From assembly GCA_023433445.1 (NCBI GenBank), contig JAEZCS010000209.1:1-7034 (forward strand): a DNA stretch of 7,034 bases, read 5' to 3'. Position 1 is the stretch's first letter; the number at the start of each line of letters is the position of its first letter. The notes beneath the pieces were generated by a model. That model was given only the letters and a program-made list of their open reading frames with translations, did no database searches and had not been told where the DNA came from. Positions 1 through 5,531 of this stretch are shown here, piece by piece. The translations under genes were made by a program, and so were the position numbers. The DNA comes from Pseudomonadota bacterium (GTDB lineage Bacteria; Pseudomonadota; Alphaproteobacteria; Sphingomonadales; Sphingomonadaceae).

Positions 1-2
1 GC

Positions 3-1580
3 GCGCGCGACGTCAGCTTCCCCTTCCTCAACAATTTCAGCTTCTGGATGACCACGGCTGGCGCGGTCATCACCATGATGTCGCTGTTCGTGGGCGAGTT
101 CGCCCGCACTGGATGGCTCGCCTATCCGCCGCTGTCGGGCATCGCCTACAGCCCTAATGTCGGGGTCGATTACTATATCTGGTCGCTACAGATAGCGGGC
201 GTCGGGACCACCTTGTCCGGCATCAACCTGATCGTGACCATCCTGAAGCTGCGCGCGCCGGGCATGGGGCTGATGAAGATGCCGGTGTTCACTTGGACGT
301 CGCTGTGCGCCAACATCCTGATCGTCGCCAGCTTCCCGGTGCTGACCGCCGTGCTCGCGCTGCTCGGGCTCGACCGTTACGCGGGCACAAATTTCTTCAC
401 CAACGACTTCGGCGGCTCGTCGATGATGTATGTGAACCTGATCTGGATCTGGGGCCACCCGGAGGTCTACATCCTCATCCTGCCGCTGTTCGGCGTGTTC
501 AGCGAAGTCACCTCGACCTTCTCGTCAAAACGGCTCTTCGGCTATTCCTCGATGGTCTATGCGACGGTCGTCATCGCGATCCTCAGCTACCTCGTCTGGC
601 TGCACCACTTCTTCACCATGGGCTCGGGCGCCAGCGTCAACAGCTTCTTCGGTATCACGACGATGGTCATCTCCATCCCTACGGGGGCCAAGCTCTTCAA
701 CTGGCTCTTCACCATGTATCGCGGCCGCATCCGGTTCGAACTGCCGATGATGTGGACGGTCGCCTTCATGCTGACCTTCGTGGTCGGCGGCATGACCGGC
801 GTACTGCTCGCGGTGCCGCCTGCCGACTTCGTGCTGCACAACTCGCTGTTCCTGATCGCGCACTTCCATAATGTGATCATCGGCGGCGTGCTGTTCGGCC
901 TGTTCGCGGCGATCAACTATTGGTGGCCCAAGGCCTTTGGCTTCAAGCTGGAGACAAAGTGGGGCAAGCGCAGCTTCTGGCTGTGGGTCGTCGGTTTCTG
1001 GGTGGCCTTCATGCCGCTCTATGTGCTGGGCCTGATGGGCGTCACCCGCCGCATGCGCGTCTTCGACGATCCAGGCTTGCAGATCTGGTTCCAGATCGCT
1101 GCGTTCGGCGCCGTCATGATCGCTGCTGGCATCGCCTGCATGTTCATCCAGTTCGCCGTCAGCATCATGAACCGTGACAAGCTGCGCGACACTACCGGCG
1201 ACCCGTGGGATGGCCGCACGCTGGAATGGGCGACCAGCTCGCCACCGCCGGACTATAACTTCGCCTTCACCCCCGTCATCCACGACGGCGATGCCTGGGC
1301 CGACATGAAGAAGCGCGGCTATCAGCGCCGGGTGTCGGGCTTTGAACCGATCCACATGCCCAGCAATACGGGCACCGGCGTCATCCTCGCAGGGCTCTCC
1401 GTGGCCTTCGGCGTCGGCATGATCTGGTACATGTGGTGGCTCGCGGGCCTCAGCTTCGTCGGCATCCTCGCGGTCGCGATCGGCCACACCTTCAACTACA
1501 AGCGCGACTTCTACATTCCCAAGGACGTGGTCGAACGCACAGAGGGCGAGCGCACGCGCAGTCTCGCGATGCAGGGCTAA
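3..1580 (+). CDS. cyoB: Cytochrome bo3 ubiquinol oxidase subunit I (5'-truncated by window edge)
   Basis: This is the catalytic subunit of the proton-pumping quinol oxidase in the inner membrane, which oxidises ubiquinol and reduces O2 to water. The frame is open to the left edge and 525 residues are visible. Aligned from memory with the E. coli protein (about 663 residues), the first visible residue matches about residue 133, so roughly 130 N-terminal residues are missing, including the quinone-site residues and haem b ligand His106. Visible residues, in E. coli numbering, are: Asp135 at the D-channel entrance (9-11); the WGHPEVY segment with CuB ligand His284, Glu286 and the cross-linking Tyr288 (456-470); the His333-His334 pair (603-608); K-channel Lys362 (690-692); and haem ligands His419 and His421 in HFH (861-869). 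About a dozen hydrophobic segments follow one another. No key residue in the visible part is altered. The C-terminal tail differs from that of E. coli, which is normal in this family. cyoC follows after 6 nt. Confidence 0.97.
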   Translation, partial: ARDVSFPFLNNFSFWMTTAGAVITMMSLFVGEFARTGWLAYPPLSGIAYSPNVGVDYYIWSLQIAGVGTTLSGINLIVTILKLRAPGMGLMKMPVFTWTSLCANILIVASFPVLTAVLALLGLDRYAGTNFFTNDFGGSSMMYVNLIWIWGHPEVYILILPLFGVFSEVTSTFSSKRLFGYSSMVYATVVIAILSYLVWLHHFFTMGSGASVNSFFGITTMVISIPTGAKLFNWLFTMYRGRIRFELPMMWTVAFMLTFVVGGMTGVLLAVPPADFVLHNSLFLIAHFHNVIIGGVLFGLFAAINYWWPKAFGFKLETKWGKRSFWLWVVGFWVAFMPLYVLGLMGVTRRMRVFDDPGLQIWFQIAAFGAVMIAAGIACMFIQFAVSIMNRDKLRDTTGDPWDGRTLEWATSSPPPDYNFAFTPVIHDGDAWADMKKRGYQRRVSGFEPIHMPSNTGTGVILAGLSVAFGVGMIWYMWWLAGLSFVGILAVAIGHTFNYKRDFYIPKDVVERTEGERTRSLAMQG

Positions 1581-1586
1581 CAGCAC

Positions 1587-2231
1587 ATGGCAAGCGCACC
1601 TACCGTAGACGCCGCTTTCCTGGACAAGGACGGCAATCCGCTCTTCCACCTGGAACATGAGCCCCATCATCCGGAAGGCTCCAGCACCATGCTGGGCTTC
1701 TGGATCTACCTGATGAGCGATTGCCTCATCTTCGCCTGCCTGTTCGCGACCTACGCGGTGCTGGGCGGCAATTATGCGGCGGGCCCAGGTCCAAAGGATC
1801 TGTTCGACCTGCAGCTGGTGGCCCTCAACACCGCGATGCTGCTCTTCTCGTCCATCACCTATGGCTTTGCCATGCTGGCGATGGAAAAGAACCGGGTTGC
1901 GGCGACGCAGGGCTGGCTGGCCATAACCGGCCTGTTCGGCCTCGCCTTCCTCGGCATCGAGCTGTACGAATTTGCGCATCTCATCCATGAGGGCGCGACC
2001 CCGATGCGTTCGGGCTTCCTGTCGGCCTTCTTCGCGCTGGTCGGCACCCACGGGCTGCACGTCACCTTCGGCATCATCTGGCTGGTGACGCTGATGGCGC
2101 AGGTCGCGAAAAAGGGTCTTATCCCCGCCAATCAGCGCCGCATCATGTGCCTCAGCATGTTCTGGCACTTCCTCGACGTCATCTGGATCGGCGTCTTCAC
2201 CTTCGTCTATCTCATGGGGATGCTGCGATGA
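1587..2231 (+). CDS. cyoC: Cytochrome bo3 ubiquinol oxidase subunit III
   Basis: This is subunit III of the bo3 quinol oxidase, a haem-free integral membrane subunit that stabilises subunit I. It has 214 residues; E. coli CyoC has about 204. Residues 37-56 (GFWIYLMSDC and onward) and 143-160 (GFLSAFFALVGTHGLHVT) match the E. coli protein closely. The family's conserved membrane glutamate is seen in IELYEF (Glu125). Five hydrophobic segments lie at about 35-59, 76-98, 111-131, 143-170 and 188-211. The hydrophilic N-terminus contains a short His/Glu-rich stretch (HLEHEPHHPE), as in other CyoC proteins. The ATG at 1587 was chosen because it is 6 nt after the cyoB stop and has a weak AGGG about 10 nt upstream. 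The stop overlaps the cyoD start by 4 nt. No oddities were seen. Confidence 0.97.
   Translation: MASAPTVDAAFLDKDGNPLFHLEHEPHHPEGSSTMLGFWIYLMSDCLIFACLFATYAVLGGNYAAGPGPKDLFDLQLVALNTAMLLFSSITYGFAMLAMEKNRVAATQGWLAITGLFGLAFLGIELYEFAHLIHEGATPMRSGFLSAFFALVGTHGLHVTFGIIWLVTLMAQVAKKGLIPANQRRIMCLSMFWHFLDVIWIGVFTFVYLMGMLR
2216..2220 (+). promoter_or_regulatory. Shine-Dalgarno site for cyoD
   Basis: GGGGA lies 7 nt before the ATG at 2228, inside the last codons of cyoC. It supports the choice of the ATG that overlaps the cyoC stop, rather than the longer open frame that begins at 2147 inside cyoC. Confidence 0.6.
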
Positions 2232-2620
2232 GCGCGCACGGCCACAGCCATCACGACGATCATCATGGGCAGGCGCCTGCCCATGGCACCTTCGGCAGCT
2301 ACATGATCGGGTTCGGCCTGTCGGTCATCCTGACGGCCATCCCCTTCTGGCTCGTCATGACCGGCGCGCTGGGCGATCCGCAACTGACCGCCTTCATCAT
2401 CATGGGCTTTGCCGTCGTGCAGATATTGGTCCACATGATCTACTTCCTGCACATGAACACCCGGTCTGAAGGCGGTTGGACGATGCTGGCGCTGATCTTC
2501 ACGATCGTGCTGGTCGTCATCACGCTCGCCGGGTCCATCTGGGTCATGTATCATCTCAATCACAATATGATGCCGCATATGCAGGATATGAGCGTGCATG
2601 ACATGAGCCAGATGCCGTGA
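2228..2620 (+). CDS. cyoD: Cytochrome bo3 ubiquinol oxidase subunit IV
   Basis: This is the small subunit IV of the bo3 quinol oxidase, thought to help assembly or stability of the CuB site. It has 130 residues; E. coli CyoD has about 109. Three hydrophobic helices lie at about 24-44, 52-74 and 84-108. Family segments are visible: IPFWLVMTGA (38-47), VQILVHMIYFLHMNT (64-78) and GSIWVMYHLNHNMM (102-115). The start overlaps the cyoC stop (ATGA, 2228-2231) and fits the family length. Two features are unusual. The N-terminus is very His-rich (HGHSHHDDHH, then HG). The C-terminus continues about 15 residues past the point where E. coli CyoD ends, with a Met/His-rich tail (PHMQDMSVHDMSQMP). Codons 13-19 contain a perfect 22-bp palindrome, listed separately. 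The stop overlaps the surf1 start by 4 nt. Confidence 0.96.
   Translation: MSAHGHSHHDDHHGQAPAHGTFGSYMIGFGLSVILTAIPFWLVMTGALGDPQLTAFIIMGFAVVQILVHMIYFLHMNTRSEGGWTMLALIFTIVLVVITLAGSIWVMYHLNHNMMPHMQDMSVHDMSQMP
2264..2285 (+). repeat. Perfect 22-bp palindrome within cyoD
   Basis: CATGGGCAGGC (2264-2274) is followed without a spacer by its exact reverse complement GCCTGCCCATG (2275-2285). In RNA it would form a 9-bp stem closed by a GCGC loop. It begins 36 nt after the first base of the cyoD start codon and encodes the His/Gly/Gln/Ala/Pro stretch at codons 13-19. The structure is certain. Whether it acts as an mRNA hairpin, a DNA operator, or has no role is not known. Confidence 0.75.
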
Positions 2621-3333
2621 TCGATGCCAAACCCCGCCGTCGCTCGGCGGGGTTCCTGATCCTTTTCTCGATGGCCGCCGCCCTGGCGGTCGCGGGTCTG
2701 GTCAGCCTGGGGCTTTGGCAGGTCGATCGTCTCGCCTGGAAGCGCGACCTGATCGAAAAGATCCAAAGCCGCGTCCATGCGCCGCCTGTCCCTGCTCCTC
2801 CTTCAGCCAGTAGCGACGATTCCTATCGCCGCGTGGTCGCGACGGGCCATTTCCTCCACGACCGCGCAACGCTGGTGCAGGCTTCGACGGCCAAGGGCGC
2901 AGGCTTCTGGGTCCTCACCCCGCTTGTCACCGATCGCGGCTTCACCCTGCTCGTCAACCGCGGCTTCGTCCCGCCTGAGGCACGCACCCGCTTTTCCCAG
3001 CCTGAGGGCCAGGTTCGCGTGACGGGCCTCACGCGGCTTACCGAACCGGGTGGCGGCTTTCTGCGGTCCAACGATCCTGCCGCGAATCGCTGGTATTCGC
3101 GCGATGTCACCGCCATCGCCAGCGCGCGGCAGCTTCGCGCACCGGTTGCGAATTATTTCATCGATGCCGAACGGAGCGGCTCGTCGGCATCATTGCCCAT
3201 AGGCGGCCTGACCGTCCTCACCTTCCCCAACAGCCATCTTTCCTATGCTCTGACATGGTTCGCGCTGGCGGCGATGACGGCAGGCGCCTACATCTTCGTC
3301 ATGCGCCAGGAATGGAAGGACAGACGGTCTTGA
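2617..3333 (+). CDS. SURF1-family oxidase assembly protein
   Basis: SURF1 proteins (Shy1 in yeast) are inner-membrane factors that help insert haem into subunit I of haem-copper oxidases. This one has 238 residues with the family layout: a helix near the N-terminus (about 11-32), a periplasmic domain, and a second helix near the C-terminus (about 210-228). Diagnostic stretches are GLWQVDRLAWKRDLI (32-46), GFWVLTPLV (96-104), LLVNRGFVP (111-119), the RWYSRDV region (158-164), and HLSYALTWF (207-215) leading into the last helix. The GTG at 2617 was chosen because it overlaps the cyoD stop (GTGA) and the frame has no nearby ATG; no good Shine-Dalgarno sequence is visible, which suggests translational coupling. 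Its position right after cyoD suggests service to the bo3 enzyme, as with Surf1q in Paracoccus. That specificity is inferred from context. A strong stem-loop covers codons 5-13. Confidence 0.93.
   Translation: MIDAKPRRRSAGFLILFSMAAALAVAGLVSLGLWQVDRLAWKRDLIEKIQSRVHAPPVPAPPSASSDDSYRRVVATGHFLHDRATLVQASTAKGAGFWVLTPLVTDRGFTLLVNRGFVPPEARTRFSQPEGQVRVTGLTRLTEPGGGFLRSNDPAANRWYSRDVTAIASARQLRAPVANYFIDAERSGSSASLPIGGLTVLTFPNSHLSYALTWFALAAMTAGAYIFVMRQEWKDRRS
2630..2654 (+). promoter_or_regulatory. Terminator-like stem-loop at the start of surf1 (possible attenuator)
   Basis: AACCCCGCCG (2630-2639) and its exact reverse complement CGGCGGGGTT (2645-2654) flank the 5-nt loop TCGCT, giving a perfect 10-bp GC-rich stem. 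Only a broken T-rich stretch follows (TT, then TTTT at 2663-2666), so it resembles an intrinsic terminator but lacks a clean U-tract. It begins 13 nt after the first base of the GTG start of surf1. Plausible roles are partial termination after cyoABCD, protection of the upstream mRNA from 3' exonucleases, or slowing of surf1 translation. The structure is certain; the role is inference. Confidence 0.6.
3314..3320 (+). promoter_or_regulatory. Ribosome binding site that decides the TTG start of the kinase
   Basis: GGAAGGA lies 9 nt before TTG 3330-3332, within the last codons of surf1. An in-frame ATG at 3312 has no room for this site, and the ATG at 3255 lies deep inside surf1. The TTG also overlaps the surf1 stop as TTGA, matching the junction pattern of the two preceding genes. 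Confidence 0.6.
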
Positions 3334-4655
3334 AACGGTGGCTTTCCACCGGTGCCCGCCTGCTGCCTGGCCAATGGCCCGCCGACGCCGCCGGGCGCAA
3401 GAACATGGCCCTGCTTGCCCAACTCCGCTGGATCGCCATAGCGGGGCAGGTCGCCTCGATCCTTTTCGTGCATTGGGGCATGGGCATTCCTCTGCCTGTC
3501 GCCTCGATGCTGCTCGTCGCCTCGATCGCGGCAGCGGTGAATATCGCGACATTCGCCACGCTGCGCCGCCGGACGGACGTGGCCCATGCTGAACTGTTCC
3601 TGGCGCTGGTCTTCGACGTATTATTGCTCACGACGCAGCTGTATCTCAGCGGCGGCGCAACCAATCCCTTTGTCGCGCTCTACCTCCTGCAGGTCGCGCT
3701 TGGGGCTGTCCTGCTTGATCGCTGGAGCATCTGGGGCATCGTTCTGCTCTCGCTGCTCTGCGCCGCAATGATCTCCCTGGTCTACCGGCCGCTGGAGCTG
3801 ACCAACGCACTGGAGGGGCGCCTCTTCGACCTCCACGTCCTTGGAACATGGATATGCCTTGCCATGGTCGCGGTGCTGCTGGTCCTCTTCATGAGCCGCG
3901 TGACCCGGAACCTTCAGGCGCGTGAAGCCTATCTCGCCCAGTTGCGCCAGCAGGCCGCTGAAGAAGAACATATCGTCCGCATGGGCCTCCTCGCTTCAGG
4001 CGCGGCCCATGAACTCGGCACCCCCCTCTCCCAACTCGCGGTAGTGCTCGGCGACTGGCGCCACATGCCCGAAATCAGCGCCCACCCTTCCCTGCTGGAA
4101 GAGGTGGAGGAGATGGAGACGGCGGTCCAGCGCTGCAAACAGATTTTGACAGGCATTCTACTTTCTTCAGGAGAAGCCCGGGGCGAAGCTCCAAAAGTCA
4201 CGCCAATTCACGACTTCCTTCTTGAAATCGCCCAAAGCTGGCGCTCCGCCAACCCCGGAATTCCCCTCCGCTGCGATTTCGGCCCCCACGACTATCCCCG
4301 CATCATCGCCGACCCCGTTATCCGCCAAGCCATCACAAATCTGCTCGACAACGCCCGCGAAGCTGGCGCCACCTACATCGATCTTCTGGTCGGCCGCGAC
4401 AGCACATCGCTCAACATCGCCGTCCGCGACAATGGCAAGGGATTCAGCGAACAGATGCTCATTGATTTCGGAAAGCCGTACAGGTCCAGCAAAGGCAAGC
4501 AGGGCAGCGGCCTCGGGCTCTTCCTGGTCGTAAACGTGGTGCGGAAACTCGGCGGGAACGTCTCCGCCAGCAACGGTGCGGACGGCGGTGCACTCGTCCT
4601 GCTCCGCCTTCCGTTAAGTACCGTCGGATTGGAGGAGTCGCCCAATGTCGGATGA
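3330..4655 (+). CDS. regB: RegB/PrrB/ActS-family redox-sensing histidine kinase
   Basis: This membrane sensor kinase is predicted to phosphorylate the regulator encoded next to it in response to respiratory redox state. From TTG 3330 it has 441 residues. Six hydrophobic segments lie at about 29-48, 54-76, 87-106, 113-130, 132-151 and 171-189. Between the third and fourth is GGATNPF (108-114; 3651-3671), the GGxxNPF motif that in Rhodobacter RegB monitors ubiquinone. The H-box AAHELGTPLSQL carries the phospho-accepting His227 (4008-4010). Cys269 (4134-4136), in QRCKQIL, matches the redox-active Cys265 of R. capsulatus RegB. The ATP-binding domain shows an N-box (NLLDNAREAG, about 338-346), DNGKGF (367-372) and GSGLGLFL (392-399). 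All catalytic motifs look intact. An alternative start is ATG 3312 (six residues longer). It overlaps surf1 by 4 nt and the regulator gene by 11 nt. No signs of transfer were seen. Confidence 0.93.
   Translation: MKRWLSTGARLLPGQWPADAAGRKNMALLAQLRWIAIAGQVASILFVHWGMGIPLPVASMLLVASIAAAVNIATFATLRRRTDVAHAELFLALVFDVLLLTTQLYLSGGATNPFVALYLLQVALGAVLLDRWSIWGIVLLSLLCAAMISLVYRPLELTNALEGRLFDLHVLGTWICLAMVAVLLVLFMSRVTRNLQAREAYLAQLRQQAAEEEHIVRMGLLASGAAHELGTPLSQLAVVLGDWRHMPEISAHPSLLEEVEEMETAVQRCKQILTGILLSSGEARGEAPKVTPIHDFLLEIAQSWRSANPGIPLRCDFGPHDYPRIIADPVIRQAITNLLDNAREAGATYIDLLVGRDSTSLNIAVRDNGKGFSEQMLIDFGKPYRSSKGKQGSGLGLFLVVNVVRKLGGNVSASNGADGGALVLLRLPLSTVGLEESPNVG
3336..3351 (+). repeat. Small stem-loop just after the kinase start codon
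   Basis: CGGTGG (3336-3341) and CCACCG (3346-3351) are exact reverse complements around the loop CTTT. The stem begins 6 nt after the first base of the TTG start, so it would lie within the footprint of an initiating ribosome. A 6-bp stem could easily occur by chance in GC-rich DNA. It is listed because comparable structures occur at the neighbouring gene starts. Confidence 0.35.
4631..4637 (+). promoter_or_regulatory. Strong Shine-Dalgarno site for the response regulator
   Basis: GGAGGAG lies 7 nt before ATG 4645, inside the last codons of the kinase gene. It fixes the start of the regulator. It is the best ribosome binding site visible in this operon, which suggests that the regulator is made in excess over its kinase. 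Confidence 0.7.
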
Positions 4656-5178
4656 TCGGCAGCTCATCCTCGTCGAGGATGACGAGGCTTTCGCAAAGAC
4701 CCTGAAACGATCCTTCGAGCGGCGCGGCTACCAGGTTCTGACAGCCGACAGCCACGCATCGCTCGTGGCCCTGCTCGAAGATCATCACCCCCAATTCGCG
4801 GTCGTCGATCTGAAACTCGGCGCAGAATCCGGCCTCGTCTGCGTTCAGACGCTCCACGCCCATGATCCAAAGACGCTGATCGTCGTCCTCACGGGGTTCG
4901 CCAGCATCGCAACAGCCGTCGAAGCGATTAAGCTCGGCGCGTCCCACTATCTCGCCAAGCCTTCCAACACCGATGACATCGAAGCGGCATTCGCCCGCTC
5001 CTCCGGCGATCCATCAACGCCCCTGGCTCCGCGCCCGACGTCGATCAAGACGCTTGAGTGGGAACATATTCATGAGGTTCTGAAAGACAGTGACTTCAAC
5101 ATATCCGAAGCCGCGCGACGCTTAGGCATGCATCGCCGCACCTTGGCACGAAAGCTCGCCAAGCGGCAGGTCGGTTGA
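4645..5178 (+). CDS. regA: RegA/PrrA/ActR-family redox response regulator
   Basis: This cytoplasmic DNA-binding regulator is the partner of the upstream kinase. In relatives it controls oxidases, photosynthesis, and carbon and nitrogen fixation genes. It has 177 residues, close to the roughly 180 usual for RegA. The receiver domain (about 5-118) has the acidic pocket Glu11-Asp12-Asp13, phospho-accepting Asp55 in VVDLKL, Thr83 in VVLTG, and Lys105 in LAKP. A proline-containing linker (about 122-135) leads to a Fis-type helix-turn-helix (about 138-177). Its recognition helix, MHRRTLARKLAKR (162-174), is nearly the same as the R. capsulatus RegA sequence as I recall it, so the target DNA sites may be similar. 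The ATG is set by the strong GGAGGAG site and overlaps the kinase gene by 11 nt. It is the last gene of the visible operon; no clear intrinsic terminator follows. Confidence 0.95.
   Translation: MSDDRQLILVEDDEAFAKTLKRSFERRGYQVLTADSHASLVALLEDHHPQFAVVDLKLGAESGLVCVQTLHAHDPKTLIVVLTGFASIATAVEAIKLGASHYLAKPSNTDDIEAAFARSSGDPSTPLAPRPTSIKTLEWEHIHEVLKDSDFNISEAARRLGMHRRTLARKLAKRQVG
4664..4682 (+). repeat. Stem-loop in the first codons of regA
   Basis: TCATCCTC (4664-4671) and GAGGATGA (4675-4682) are exact reverse complements with a GTC loop, 19 nt after the first base of the start codon. The sequence encodes LILVEDDE, the conserved first strand and acidic pocket of the receiver domain. In a GC-rich codon set this can generate such symmetry without selection for RNA structure. 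Confidence 0.35.
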
Positions 5179-5250
5179 TGTGTAAAGAAATGGAGCGGTG
5201 AAGGGAACCGCAATTCCGCCAAAAAAGATCGCAAATCGGCCATTCTTGTG

Positions 5251-5418
5251 AATACATAATTTAGGAATACCCCCAATCATACCCCCATATGCGCTGGCTA
5301 GCTGTGAATATGGCGGACAGTTCTCAGCCGACCTGCCTTTCCCGATTGGCAGCGCGGCACAGGTTCGACGGTCTGAATCAGGCATCGCGACCGGCCCCAA
5401 TTCATAAGCTTGGAATAC
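5251..5418. repeat. Imperfect 20-bp direct repeat, copies 148 bp apart
   Basis: The copies at 5251-5270 (AATACATAATTTAGGAATAC) and 5399-5418 (AATTCATAAGCTTGGAATAC) match at 16 of 20 positions, and each is followed by a C-rich stretch. They could be degenerate attachment or protein-binding sites, or a chance match. Confidence 0.35.
5267..5288. repeat. Two ATACCCCCA direct repeats at 12-bp period
   Basis: ATACCCCCA occurs at 5267-5275 and again at 5279-5287, with AATC before the second AT. On the other strand this reads as GGGGGTAT twice. From memory, similar spaced GGGGGTA runs occur near the attachment sites of tyrosine-integrase elements in proteobacteria. That comparison is recollection and no integrase is present in the window. 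Confidence 0.45.
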
Positions 5419-5489
5419 ACACCCTACGCGACAATTCGCAGGGGCAAATCCGGCACTTCCGCGCCTTTACGGCGATGGCAGGTTCTCAA

Positions 5490-5531
5490 TCAAATTTGAC
5501 TTGTCAGGAAAAGCGCACGTCAGATTTGACT
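5490..5531. repeat. Two TCARATTTGACT direct repeats at 30-bp period
   Basis: TCAAATTTGACT (5490-5501) and TCAGATTTGACT (5520-5531) differ at one base. The first contains the perfect 10-bp palindrome TCAAATTTGA (5490-5499). A 30-bp spacing is close to three helical turns, so a regulator could bind both on one DNA face. Each TTGACT also resembles a -35 element, but I see no good -10 element at 16-18 bp from either. Confidence 0.4.

Noticed and set aside
47..71. 7-bp inverted repeat (GATGACC and GGTCATC) in cyoB
   Set aside because: Short stem, 11-nt loop, inside a conserved coding region; expected by chance.
293..871. 192-codon plus-strand frame inside cyoB
   Set aside because: Out-of-frame shadow of cyoB with an Arg/Pro/His-rich product and no ribosome binding site or family resemblance.
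525..2168. 547-codon open frame on the minus strand opposite cyoB and cyoC
   Set aside because: It lies wholly antisense to two well-conserved genes, its protein is low-complexity (His, Asp, Glu, Arg), and it matches no family I know. Long antisense frames are common in GC-rich DNA.
2147..2227. Longer N-terminus for cyoD from ATG 2147
   Set aside because: It lies inside the conserved cyoC end and adds 27 residues not found in CyoD. ATG 2228 has its own GGGGA site.
3255..3329. Longer N-terminus for the kinase from ATG 3255
   Set aside because: It would overlap most of the conserved SURF1 C-terminal helix and add an Arg-rich stretch unlike RegB. The TTG at 3330 has a good GGAAGGA site and matches the overlap pattern of the operon.
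5195..5226. Intrinsic terminator after regA
   Set aside because: The stem is only 5 bp and is followed by A's, not T's, on the transcribed strand.
5340..5395. Possible tRNA, from a GGTTCGA-like T-loop at about 5363
   Set aside because: The bases around GTTCGAC do not pair into a 5-bp T-stem, and no acceptor or anticodon arm can be built on either strand.
5122..5400. 92-codon minus-strand frame reaching into the 3' end of regA
   Set aside because: It overlaps the conserved helix-turn-helix codons of regA on the other strand and resembles no family I recognise. It could be a remnant, but nothing supports expression.
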